Source: JBQCHF01 sp051953655
GTDB taxonomy: Bacteria > Actinomycetota > Actinomycetes > Motilibacterales > Motilibacteraceae
Direction of reading: 5' to 3'
Assembly (NCBI GenBank): GCA_051953655.1
Contig: JBQCIO010000337.1
Span: 1 to 12,371, forward strand
DNA length: 12,371 nucleotides
Shown here: positions 5,916 to 12,273 of the stretch, piece by piece
How the letters are laid out: the number at the start of each line of letters is the position of its first letter
Position numbering within the stretch: the first letter of the stretch is position 1
Position numbers and translations under genes: made by a program
Notes under the pieces: model-generated
Databases searched by the model: none
Seen by the model: only the letters and a program-made list of their open reading frames with translations
Told to the model about the DNA's origin: nothing

Positions 5916-5921
5916 ATGCTA
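5916..5921 (-). promoter_or_regulatory. -10 box (TAGCAT) of the kinase-regulator operon
   Basis: The minus strand reads TAGCAT, fitting TANNNT, 8 bases before the kinase ATG. That spacing puts the transcription start at or within a base or two of the ATG. No Shine-Dalgarno and no clear -35 are seen. Confidence 0.5.
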
Positions 5922-6027
5922 GGGCGGCGGGTGCTGCCGATGGATCACCTTCGCAGCGGATCGCGGTCCCTCGCGAGGTGGACCCGTCTCGCGACGACGA
6001 CCGATGTGCGGCCGGCCTGCCGGCGCG

Positions 6028-6033
6028 CAGGGT
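6028..6033 (+). promoter_or_regulatory. Possible -10 box (CAGGGT) or AGGG ribosome site before the membrane protein gene
   Basis: CAGGGT stands 6 bases before the ATG at 6040, as at the start of tspO. It is one base away from TANNNT, and the AGGG inside it could instead be a weak ribosome binding site. Undecided from sequence. Confidence 0.4.
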
Positions 6034-6039
6034 TCCGGC

Positions 6040-6795
6040 ATGACGAATCCAGCACGCACCCAGCAGCCGTCCCAGCAGCGGTCGCAGCAGCCATCGCATC
6101 AGCCATCGCATCAGCGCCGCCTCGCCGCCGGCTGCCTCGTCGCCGGCGCGGCCCTGTTCACCGTGGGCGACCTGCTCCGGCGGCTGGTCGAGCCGGGCGG
6201 GACGCCGTCGGCCACCGACGTGACCGCCGCTGTCGCCCAGCACAGTGGGGCGTGGCTCGCCGCCGGGCTGCTCAGCCTGGTCGCCGCCTTCGCCCTGCTG
6301 CCCGGGCTGACCGCGCTCGTCGCCTCGGCGCGCGGCCGCGGCGCCCGGGCGACCACGGTGGGCGGGCTGATGGTGGCCGCCGGCGCGCTGGCCTCGGTCG
6401 GCCACGCGGTCGCCTTCTACTCGCCCTACGCGCTGTTCGGCCGGGCCGGGGCGTCCGCGGCCGACATCACGGCCATCGACAACGCCTCCGAGGCCTACCC
6501 GATGCTCGTCGTGCTCATCGTGCTGTTCATGGTGGGCATGGTCGTCGGCCCCGTCGTGCTCTTCGTCGGGCTCCGGCGCGCTCGCCGGGTGCCGGTGTGG
6601 GCCGTCGTGGCCGCCGTGGTGTTCGTGGCCAGCGGGAGCACGAGCAGCGTCGTCGCCGGCGTGGTGGGCGTGGTCGCCGCGCTGGTGGCGTTCGTGCCCG
6701 CCGCACGGTCGCTGCTGGTGGCCCCGCCGACGCCCGAGGCGCCGGCGCCGCACATGCCGGCGCCCGCCGCCGTCGGTGGGGTGCACGCCGGCTGA
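6040..6795 (+). CDS. Unrecognised multi-pass membrane protein
   Basis: A 251-aa protein that I cannot place in a named family. Residues 1-28 form a polar, Gln/Ser/His-rich tail built from four 4-residue units (consensus Q-P-S-Q/H), encoded by a 12-bp minisatellite. About six hydrophobic segments follow: near 31-48, 76-100, 107-127, 158-185, 189-205 and 207-226. The polar stretch FYSPYALFGRAGASAADITA lies between segments 3 and 4. A Pro/Ala-rich tail of about 20 residues closes the protein. The overall layout resembles small uncharacterised actinobacterial membrane proteins of the DUF4386 kind, but this is only a topology resemblance. It is divergent from the kinase across 132 bp, so the kinase-regulator pair could control it; this is inference. 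Confidence 0.82.
   Translation: MTNPARTQQPSQQRSQQPSHQPSHQRRLAAGCLVAGAALFTVGDLLRRLVEPGGTPSATDVTAAVAQHSGAWLAAGLLSLVAAFALLPGLTALVASARGRGARATTVGGLMVAAGALASVGHAVAFYSPYALFGRAGASAADITAIDNASEAYPMLVVLIVLFMVGMVVGPVVLFVGLRRARRVPVWAVVAAVVFVASGSTSSVVAGVVGVVAALVAFVPAARSLLVAPPTPEAPAPHMPAPAAVGGVHAG
6061..6108 (+). repeat. 12-bp minisatellite, four units, inside the membrane protein gene
   Basis: Units at 6061-6072, 6073-6084, 6085-6096 and 6097-6108 differ by one to three bases around a CAGCAGCCATCG-like consensus. The last two full CAGCCATCGCAT copies (6088-6099 and 6100-6111) are identical. The unit is a multiple of three, so copy-number change lengthens or shortens the N-terminal tail without breaking the frame. 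Confidence 0.85.
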
Positions 6796-6803
6796 GCCGA
6801 CGC

Positions 6804-6836
6804 CGGCGGGTGGCTCCTGCGCGGAGCCTCCCGCCG
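6804..6836. terminator. Bidirectional terminator hairpin between convergent genes
   Basis: CGGCGGGTGGCTCC (6804-6817) pairs with GGAGCCTCCCGCCG (6823-6836) with one T/T mismatch and a 5-base loop. It sits between the stop of the membrane protein (6795) and the stop of the flotillin-like gene (6860), so it can serve both strands. No T-tract, as is usual in high-GC actinobacteria. Confidence 0.8.
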
Positions 6837-6859
6837 TCGTGCGCCCGCCGGCCCTTGCG

Positions 6860-8242
6860 TCAGTGGGCGGCGCTGTCGCCGTTGAGCGCCGGCACCGGCT
6901 GGGCCGGCACCGCGACGTCGACAGCGTCCTTGGCGCCCAGGCCCGAGGTGACCGAGCCGAGGAACTGCTTGGCGAGCTGGAAGCCGGTGCCGCCGCTGGC
7001 CATCACCGCGCCCAGCAGGTCGCCGACGCCGTCGGCGCCGTTGAGGACCGTGAGGTGGTCGATCGAGCCGAACGCCTGGGCCGCGGCCGACACCATCTCC
7101 GGGGCCTTCTCGGCCAGCGTCTGGGCGATGACCGCCTCGCTGTTGCGGGCCAGCGCCTCGGCGCGGGCGTTGATGCCGTCGGCCTCGGCCACCAGCCGGG
7201 CCTTGGTGGCGGCCGCCTCGGCAGCGCCCACCTGCTCGATCGCCTTCGCCTCCGCGGCGCCCTTGATCTCCCGCGCCTTGGCCTCGGCCTCGGCGGTGGC
7301 GCTGGCGGCGTCGCGCTGCGCGGTGGCCAGCGTGGTGGTCCGGTAGGCCTCGGCGTCGGCGGGCTTGCGGACCTCGGACTCGAGCCGCTGCTCGGCCAGC
7401 GCCGCGGCCAGCTCGGCGGCGCGGGTCTCGGCCACCGTGACCTCCTGCTTGGCCTGCGCGTCGGCCAGCGGGCCGGACTGGCGGGACCGGGCCTGCGCGG
7501 CCTCGACCTCGGCGGCGTAGCCGGCCTGCTCGATCTGGCTGGTGCGCAGCGCCTCGGCCTTGCGGGCCTGGGCGCGGGCCTCGGCCTCGGTGGCCTCCTT
7601 GTCCCGCTCGGCCGCGGCGATGCGGGCCTGGGCCTGCACCGCGGCGGTGTGCGGGGCCGCGAGGTTCTGGATGTAGCCGGTCGGGTCGTCGATCTCCTGG
7701 ATCTGCAGCGAGTCGATCCGCAGGCCCAACTTGATCATCTCGTCCGCGGACGAGGCCCGTACCTCGTTGGTGAGCGCGGCCCGGTCCGAGATGAGCTGCT
7801 CCACGGTCATGCCGCCGACGATCGAGCGCAGGTGCCCGGCGAAGATGTCGTGGATCTGGCCGTCCATCTGGTCCTCGCGGTCCAGGAACCGCCGCGCGGC
7901 GTTGCCGATGGAGCGGACGTCGTCCGCGACCTTGTAGATCACCGTGCCGCGCACGCGCACCGGGATGCCTTGCTGCGTCACGCATTCGACCTCGAGCGGG
8001 GCCGAGTGCAGGTCCAGCGACAGCCGCCGGGCCACCTGGAAGCCGGGCAGTACCAGCGTGCCCTTGCCGGTGACCACCTTGAAGCCGAGGCTGTCCGCGT
8101 CGCCGCCCTCGCCGCCGGCACCGAGGCCGCTGATGATGAGCGCCTCCGACGGCTCGGCCACCTTCCAGAACCCGCGGAAGAGGACCACGAGGACGAGCAG
8201 CGCCACGACGACCGCGATGGCGACGATGACCGGGGTCGGCAT
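6860..8242 (-). CDS. Flotillin-like SPFH-domain protein
   Basis: A 460-aa membrane-anchored scaffold protein. A hydrophobic segment at residues 4-23 anchors it. An SPFH/band 7 domain follows, from about 25 to 200, with GTLVLPGFQVARRLSLDLHS and RVRGTVIYKVADDVRS. A long Ala/Glu-rich coiled coil spans about 205-375 (many AEA, AKA and EAE units), as in flotillins. The C-terminal 80 residues are small and Gly/Ala-rich (VLNGADGVGDLLGAVMASGG). Flotillins oligomerise in membrane microdomains and organise signalling, secretion and lipid rafts. I chose the ATG at 8242 because GGAGAGAG is 8 bases upstream; an in-frame ATG at 8260 would add six residues with poorer support. It lies 128 bp downstream of the NfeD-like gene on the same strand, the usual partner of SPFH proteins. 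Confidence 0.93.
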   Translation of the reverse strand: MPTPVIVAIAVVVALLVLVVLFRGFWKVAEPSEALIISGLGAGGEGGDADSLGFKVVTGKGTLVLPGFQVARRLSLDLHSAPLEVECVTQQGIPVRVRGTVIYKVADDVRSIGNAARRFLDREDQMDGQIHDIFAGHLRSIVGGMTVEQLISDRAALTNEVRASSADEMIKLGLRIDSLQIQEIDDPTGYIQNLAAPHTAAVQAQARIAAAERDKEATEAEARAQARKAEALRTSQIEQAGYAAEVEAAQARSRQSGPLADAQAKQEVTVAETRAAELAAALAEQRLESEVRKPADAEAYRTTTLATAQRDAASATAEAEAKAREIKGAAEAKAIEQVGAAEAAATKARLVAEADGINARAEALARNSEAVIAQTLAEKAPEMVSAAAQAFGSIDHLTVLNGADGVGDLLGAVMASGGTGFQLAKQFLGSVTSGLGAKDAVDVAVPAQPVPALNGDSAAH

Positions 8243-8370
8243 CGATCCGACTCTCTCCATTCCAGCGCCGGACGTGGTGAAGGGTGGACGACCGGGCCGC
8301 TGGCGCGAGGCGGCGTCGGGGTCGGTGGGACGACGCCGGTGCGGCCGGCGCCGTCAGTGGATGGGGAAGC

Positions 8371-8571
8371 TCAGAGCCCGGTGCCGGAGACGTAGACGGT
8401 GCTGGGAGCGAGGTAGTCGACCACGACCACCTGGGACCCGACCTCGAACGTCTCGTCCTGGAGCGCTGGATGGGCGAGGAATCCCTCGACGCCCCCGCGC
8501 ACCGGCAGCAGCACCTCGCCGGTGAGGCCCGGCCCGATGCGGCCGGAGACACGGCCGACAGTGCCGACCAC
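8371..8571 (-). CDS. Small NfeD-like OB-fold protein
   Basis: A 66-aa protein resembling only the C-terminal OB-fold domain of NfeD proteins: VGTVGRVSGRIGPGLTGEVLLP near the start, VGSQVVVVDYLAPSTVYVSG at the end. There is no membrane segment or protease domain. NfeD-type proteins travel with SPFH/flotillin genes and are thought to assist assembly of the scaffold. The GTG at 8571 is chosen because it has GGGGGAG about 9 bases upstream and its product matches the small family from the first residue. An upstream GTG at 8595 would add eight residues. The frame is open to 8733, but the extra N-terminal part is Pro/Arg-rich and looks non-coding. A weak TATACC box lies upstream (8624-8629, minus). 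Confidence 0.8.
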   Translation of the reverse strand: MVGTVGRVSGRIGPGLTGEVLLPVRGGVEGFLAHPALQDETFEVGSQVVVVDYLAPSTVYVSGTGL

Positions 8572-8623
8572 GGTCCTCAACTCCCCCTGAGTCACCCCGG
8601 CCCGACGGGCTGGGGAAGCCCAC

Positions 8624-8629
8624 GGTATA
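8624..8629 (-). promoter_or_regulatory. Candidate -10 box (TATACC) for the NfeD-flotillin unit
   Basis: The minus strand reads TATACC, four of six matches to TATAAT, about 50 bases before the GTG at 8571. This stretch is locally AT-rich in a GC-rich region. No clear -35. Support is modest. Confidence 0.3.
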
Positions 8630-8655
8630 GGTCCGGGTGCGGGCGGTACAGGCTG

Positions 8656-8691
8656 TTCTCGGGAGCCGGACGAGAATCCCGGGAGCCGGAC
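8656..8691. repeat. Operator-like direct and inverted repeats in a divergent promoter region
   Basis: GGGAGCCGGAC occurs twice, at 8661-8671 and 8681-8691, exactly 20 bp apart. The first copy is flanked by TTCTC (8656-8660) and GAGAA (8672-8676), a perfect inverted pair. The block sits between the NfeD-like gene (minus) and the 120-aa gene (plus), where a regulator of one or both could bind. I do not recognise the binding protein. Confidence 0.5.
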
Positions 8692-8734
8692 ACGAACGAT
8701 GACGGGTCGTGTCGGAGCGAGGATGCGCGGCATC

Positions 8735-8753
8735 CTCCTATGAAACGTAGGAG
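8735..8753 (+). promoter_or_regulatory. Hairpin that could cover the ribosome binding site of the 120-aa gene
   Basis: CTCCTA (8735-8740) can pair with TAGGAG (8748-8753) around TGAAACG. TAGGAG begins the purine-rich run that extends to GGAAGG (8755-8760), 6 bases before the ATG at 8767. In mRNA this stem would mask part of the ribosome site, while GAGGAAGG stays single-stranded. Possible translational control; the short stem makes chance pairing possible. Confidence 0.35.
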
Positions 8754-8766
8754 AGGAAGGGACGAG

Positions 8767-9129
8767 ATGCTGTCGTCGGGTCAGTACGGCTCGGACAAGG
8801 AGGACCTGTCCGCCCAGCGCGAGCAGGTGGCGCAGGCGAGGGTGGGTTTCGCCGACGCCCTCCGCGCGCTCGAGCAGGCCTGCCGGGAGGCGCCGGACCT
8901 GGCGCCGGTGGCAGCGGAGTGCAGGGCCCTGCAGCGGGTGCTCGGCTCCAAGGCCAAGCGGCCGCCGGCGGTCGACACGGCCGCCTGGGCCGGCGCCGTC
9001 TCCGCCGCCCGCCGCACCGCGGTCCGCTCCGACCTGTGGGACGACGCGGTCCGCGCAGCGCAGGAGGCCGAGCAGCGGCTGGACACCGCGGTCTACGACC
9101 TGCGCACCGCCGGTGGCGAGGACGGCTGA
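8767..9129 (+). CDS. Unrecognised 120-aa coiled-coil protein
   Basis: I do not recognise the family. The protein is soluble, without a signal peptide or membrane segment, and strongly helical, with heptad-like patterns near residues 15-40 (EDLSAQREQVAQARVG), 50-60 and 85-112 (WDDAVRAAQEAEQRLDTAV). It has one Cys (about 40) and two Trp. The ATG at 8767 is preceded by GGAAGG at 6 bases; an in-frame ATG at 8740 would give a basic start (MKRRRGRDE) but lacks a ribosome site and lies in the hairpin. Codon use with G/C third positions is like its neighbours, so it is a real gene. It lies 95 bp before csoR on the same strand but is separated from it by a CsoR-type promoter. A structural or stress role is a guess. 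Confidence 0.75.
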   Translation: MLSSGQYGSDKEDLSAQREQVAQARVGFADALRALEQACREAPDLAPVAAECRALQRVLGSKAKRPPAVDTAAWAGAVSAARRTAVRSDLWDDAVRAAQEAEQRLDTAVYDLRTAGGEDG

Positions 9130-9156
9130 CCGGTCCTGGACCGGGCTGGCGGAACA

Positions 9157-9171
9157 TACGGAGGGGGGGTA
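9157..9171. promoter_or_regulatory. Candidate CsoR operator 1 (TAC-N9-GTA)
   Basis: TAC at 9157-9159 and GTA at 9169-9171 enclose a G-rich tract. TAC-N9-GTA with a G/C core is the general form of actinobacterial CsoR sites (TACCC...GGGTA). It overlaps the candidate -10 box TACTGT (9170-9175), so binding would block the promoter. Confidence 0.5.
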
Positions 9172-9175
9172 CTGT
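9170..9175 (+). promoter_or_regulatory. Candidate -10 box (TACTGT) of the csoR-copZ-copA operon
   Basis: TACTGT fits TANNNT and lies 50 bases before the csoR ATG. A weak CTGGCG (9146-9151) at 18 bp spacing may serve as -35. The box lies between and against the two CsoR-type sites. Confidence 0.4.
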
Positions 9176-9190
9176 TCGGGGCGGTGGACA

Positions 9191-9205
9191 TACCCCCGGG
9201 CAGTA
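9191..9205. promoter_or_regulatory. Candidate CsoR operator 2 (TAC-N9-GTA)
   Basis: TACCCCCGGGCAGTA has the same TAC-N9-GTA frame as operator 1, 34 bp further downstream, with a C/G-tract core. It lies in the predicted leader just before the csoR ribosome site. Two sites around the start of transcription fit autoregulation by CsoR tetramers. Confidence 0.5.
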
Positions 9206-9224
9206 CGAGGAAGGTGTGGGGACG

Positions 9225-9554
9225 ATGCCGCAGAAGGTCGACGAGCACAGCGGCGACCACGCGCACCACGAGGTGCGCGGCTACACCCAGCGCAAGGACA
9301 GCCACCTCAAGCGGCTGCGCCGCGTCGAGGGCCAGGTCCGCGGGCTGCAGCGGATGGTGGAGGAGGACAAGTACTGCATCGACATCCTCACTCAGGTCTC
9401 CGCGGCCACCAAGGCGCTGCAGGCGTTCTCCCTCGAGCTGCTCGAGGAGCACCTGAACCACTGCGTGGCCCAGGCGCTGCAGAGCGGCGGCACCGAGGCG
9501 GAGGAGAAGGTGCGCGAGGCCTCGGAGGCCATCGCCCGCCTGGTCCGCAGCTGA
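9225..9554 (+). CDS. csoR: Copper-sensing transcriptional repressor CsoR
   Basis: A 109-aa all-helical repressor that leaves DNA when it binds Cu(I). The Cu(I) site is complete: Cys51 (DKYCIDIL), His76 and Cys80 (EEHLNHC), with exactly the spacing of Mycobacterium tuberculosis CsoR (C36, H61, C65); Tyr50 next to Cys51 is also kept. The first 20 residues add a His-rich tail (EHSGDHAHHE) not needed for the core fold. Conserved helix-1 residues LKRLRRVEGQVRGLQRMVEEDKYC bear the DNA-contacting basic residues. The ATG at 9225 has GAGGAAGG about 10 bases upstream. Followed by copZ (80 bp) and copA on the same strand: a self-regulated copper operon. RcnR- and FrmR-type relatives lack this C-H-C set. 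Confidence 0.96.
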   Translation: MPQKVDEHSGDHAHHEVRGYTQRKDSHLKRLRRVEGQVRGLQRMVEEDKYCIDILTQVSAATKALQAFSLELLEEHLNHCVAQALQSGGTEAEEKVREASEAIARLVRS

Positions 9555-9634
9555 GCCGCGCGGAGCCCGCACCCGGCAGCTCGCCCACCGCGTCAGCACA
9601 GACGACAGAGACAGGCACGGAGAGGAATCCGAGG

Positions 9635-9856
9635 ATGAGCACCAGCACCACCTACCGCGTCAGCGGCATGACCTGCGGCCACTGCGTCAACGCGGTGACC
9701 GAGGAGGTCGGCAAGCTGCCCGGCGTCACCGGCGTCACCATCGACCTGGTGGCCGGCGGCACCTCCGACGTCCACGTGGCCAGCGAGGCCCCGCTCGACG
9801 AGGCGCAGGTGCGCGAGGCCGTCGACGAGGCCGGCTACGAGCTCGTCGCCGGCTGA
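9635..9856 (+). CDS. copZ: Copper chaperone CopZ (heavy-metal-associated domain)
   Basis: A 73-aa single HMA domain with a ferredoxin-like fold. The Cu(I)-binding motif MTCGHC is near residues 11-16. The rest follows the family, with GKLPGVTGVTIDLVAGG, an acidic region, and a final VREAVDEAGYELV that packs on the sheet. It carries Cu(I) in the cytoplasm and can hand it to the CopA N-terminal domain or to CsoR. The ATG at 9635 is preceded by GAGAGGA at about 8 bases. It lies between csoR (80-bp gap) and copA (75-bp gap) on the same strand. The gap before copA holds a short direct repeat (CTGATCGAC twice, 11 bp apart) of unknown meaning. Confidence 0.95.
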   Translation: MSTSTTYRVSGMTCGHCVNAVTEEVGKLPGVTGVTIDLVAGGTSDVHVASEAPLDEAQVREAVDEAGYELVAG

Positions 9857-9931
9857 CGCCGCGCCCTCTGATCGACAGCTGATCGACCCCAGACCCGCAC
9901 CGCCGCTGCCTCACCTCCGGGAGGAGGACTC

Positions 9932-12262
9932 ATGATCACCAGCACCACGCTCGGCGCCGCCACGGACGGCGCGCCGGAGCAGAACACCCTCGAGCTCGCC
10001 ATCGGTGGCATGACCTGCGCCTCCTGTGCGGCGCGGATCGAGAAGAAGCTCAACCGGATGGACGGCGTCTCCGCCACGGTGAACTACGCCACCGAGAAGG
10101 CGAAGGTGACCTTCTCCGGCGACGTCACGCCGGAGGCGCTCGTCGCCACCGTGGAGGCCACCGGCTACACCGCCGAGCTGCCCAAGCCCCCGGCGCCGCC
10201 GGTCGCCGAGGGGGAGGCGTCCGTCGCCGGGCCCGACGAGGCCTCGGCGCTGCGCACCCGCCTGCTGACCAGCCTGGTGCTGGCGGTGCCCGTGGTGCTT
10301 CTCGCCATGGTCCCGGCGCTGCAGTTCCGCAACTGGCAGTGGCTCTCGCTCACCCTGGCCGCGCCGGTGGTCACCTGGGGCGCCCTCCCGTTCCACAGGG
10401 CCGCGTGGACCAACCTGCGCCACAGGGCGGCCACCATGGACACCCTCATCTCCCTCGGGGTGCTCGCCGCCTTCGGCTGGTCGCTCTACGCGCTGTTCGT
10501 CGGCGACGCGGGGCAGAACGGCATGCGGATGCCGTTCACACTGGTCCCCTCGCAGGGGTCCGGCGCGAACGAGATCTACCTCGAGGTCGCGGCCGGGGTC
10601 ACCGTGTTCATCCTCGCCGGCCGCTACTTCGAGGCGCGCGCCAAGCGCCGCTCCGGGGCCGCGCTGCGGGCGCTGCTCGAGCTCGGCGCCAAGGAGGTCG
10701 CGGTGCTCCGCGAGGGCCCGGCCGGCGACGTCGAGGTGAGGGTGCCCGTCGAGCAGCTCGCGGCCGGCGACCGGTTCGTCGTCCGCCCCGGCGAGAAGAT
10801 CGCCACCGACGGCGTGGTCGTGGCCGGCACCTCCGCCGTCGACGCCTCGCTGCTCACCGGTGAGGCGCTGCCGGTGGAGGTCGGCGTGGGCGACGCCGTG
10901 GTCGGCGCCACCGTGAACGCCGGCGGCCGGCTGGTCGTGCGCGCCACCCGGGTCGGGTCCGACACCCAGCTGGCCCAGATGGCCCGGCTGGTGGAGGACG
11001 CGCAGAACGGCAAGGCACCCGTGCAGCGGCTCGCCGACCGGGTGTCGGCCGTGTTCGTGCCGGTCGTCATCGGGCTCTCGCTGCTCACCCTGGCCGGCTG
11101 GCTGCTCAGCGGCGCCAGCGCCGAGGTCGCCTTCACCGCCGCGGTGGCCGTGCTGATCATCGCCTGCCCGTGCGCGCTGGGGCTGGCCACGCCGACGGCG
11201 CTGCTGGTCGGCACCGGCCGGGGCGCGCAGCTCGGCATCCTCATCAAGGGCCCCGAGGTGCTCGAGTCCACCCGCCGGGTCGACACGATCGTGCTGGACA
11301 AGACCGGCACGGTCACCAGCGGCCGGATGTCCCTGGTCGACGTCGTGCTCGCCGACGGCGAGGACCGCGCCGACGTCCTGCGGCTGGCCGGCGCCCTCGA
11401 GCACGCCTCCGAGCACCCGATCGCCGCGGCCATCACCGCCGCCGCGCGCGAGGAGGTGGGCGAGCTGCCGACGGTCGACGACTTCGCCGCGCTGCAGGGG
11501 CTGGGCGTGCAGGGCGTCGTGGCCGAGCCGGACGGCTCCTCGCACGCCGTGCTGGTCGGGCGTCGCCGTCTGCTCGAGGAGTGGTCCCAGCCGCTGCCGG
11601 CCGCGCTCGTCGCGGCGCAGGAGGCGGCCGAGGCCGACGGCGGCACCGTGGTGGCGGTCGGCTGGGACGGCGCGGCCCGCGCCCTGCTGGTCGTCGCCGA
11701 CACCGTGAAGCCGACCAGCGAGCAGGCGGTGCGCGAGCTGCGCGGGCTCGGGCTCCGCCCGGTCCTGCTCACGGGCGACAACACCGCCGCCGCCCGTGCG
11801 GTCGGCCGCCGGGTCGGGATCGCCGAGCGGGACGTCGTCGCCGAGGTGCTGCCGGCCGACAAGGTCGACGTCGTCAAGCGGCTGCAGTCCGAGGGTGCCG
11901 TGGTGGCCATGGTCGGCGACGGCGTCAACGACGCCGCCGCGCTCGCCCAGGCCGACCTCGGCCTGGCCATGGGCACCGGCACCGACGTCGCCATCGAGGC
12001 CAGCGACCTCACCCTGGTCCGCGGCGACCTGCGCTCGGCCGTCGACGCCATCCGCCTCTCGCGCCGGACCCTGGGCACCATCAAGGGCAACCTGTTCTGG
12101 GCCTTCGCCTACAACGTGGCCGCCCTGCCGCTGGCCGCCTTCGGCCTGCTCAACCCGATGCTCGCCGGCGCCGCGATGGCGTTCAGCTCGGTGTTCGTGG
12201 TGAGCAACAGCCTGCGGCTGCGGAGGTTCTCGCCGCAGGGCGCAGGCTCCGACGGCACGTAG
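9932..12262 (+). CDS. copA: Cu(I)-translocating P1B-type ATPase CopA
   Basis: A 776-aa membrane ATPase that exports Cu(I) from the cytoplasm. There is a single N-terminal HMA domain with CASC at Cys29/Cys32 (GGMTCASCAARIEKK). Eight membrane segments are expected; the metal-binding CPC motif is Cys412-Pro413-Cys414 in IIACPCALGLATPTALL. The actuator domain has TGE (Thr309-Glu311). The P-domain has the phosphorylated Asp456 in DKTGT, and the hinge VGDGVNDAAAL includes Asp663 and Asp667. The nucleotide domain shows the P1B-specific His-Pro (His495-Pro496, SEHPIAAAI). All key residues are present and the length is normal. The ATG at 9932 has GGAGGAGG close upstream. Final gene of csoR-copZ-copA. 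Confidence 0.97.
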   Translation: MITSTTLGAATDGAPEQNTLELAIGGMTCASCAARIEKKLNRMDGVSATVNYATEKAKVTFSGDVTPEALVATVEATGYTAELPKPPAPPVAEGEASVAGPDEASALRTRLLTSLVLAVPVVLLAMVPALQFRNWQWLSLTLAAPVVTWGALPFHRAAWTNLRHRAATMDTLISLGVLAAFGWSLYALFVGDAGQNGMRMPFTLVPSQGSGANEIYLEVAAGVTVFILAGRYFEARAKRRSGAALRALLELGAKEVAVLREGPAGDVEVRVPVEQLAAGDRFVVRPGEKIATDGVVVAGTSAVDASLLTGEALPVEVGVGDAVVGATVNAGGRLVVRATRVGSDTQLAQMARLVEDAQNGKAPVQRLADRVSAVFVPVVIGLSLLTLAGWLLSGASAEVAFTAAVAVLIIACPCALGLATPTALLVGTGRGAQLGILIKGPEVLESTRRVDTIVLDKTGTVTSGRMSLVDVVLADGEDRADVLRLAGALEHASEHPIAAAITAAAREEVGELPTVDDFAALQGLGVQGVVAEPDGSSHAVLVGRRRLLEEWSQPLPAALVAAQEAAEADGGTVVAVGWDGAARALLVVADTVKPTSEQAVRELRGLGLRPVLLTGDNTAAARAVGRRVGIAERDVVAEVLPADKVDVVKRLQSEGAVVAMVGDGVNDAAALAQADLGLAMGTGTDVAIEASDLTLVRGDLRSAVDAIRLSRRTLGTIKGNLFWAFAYNVAALPLAAFGLLNPMLAGAAMAFSSVFVVSNSLRLRRFSPQGAGSDGT

Positions 12263-12273
12263 GAGTTGCGGGT

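Noticed and set aside
4678..5922. A 414-codon plus-strand open frame
   Set aside because: It is the antisense shadow of the histidine kinase; composition is Arg/Gly/Gln-rich and no domain is recognisable.
6776..8395. A 539-codon plus-strand open frame
   Set aside because: It lies antisense to the flotillin-like gene; its Gly/Leu/Arg-rich content reflects the Ala/Glu codons of the coiled coil on the other strand.
9868..9887. CTGATCGAC direct repeat between copZ and copA as an operator
   Set aside because: Only two 9-bp copies, no match to a CsoR site, and no promoter nearby; too weak to call.
9911..11545. A 544-codon minus-strand open frame
   Set aside because: It is antisense to copA, whose sense frame shows every P1B ATPase motif.
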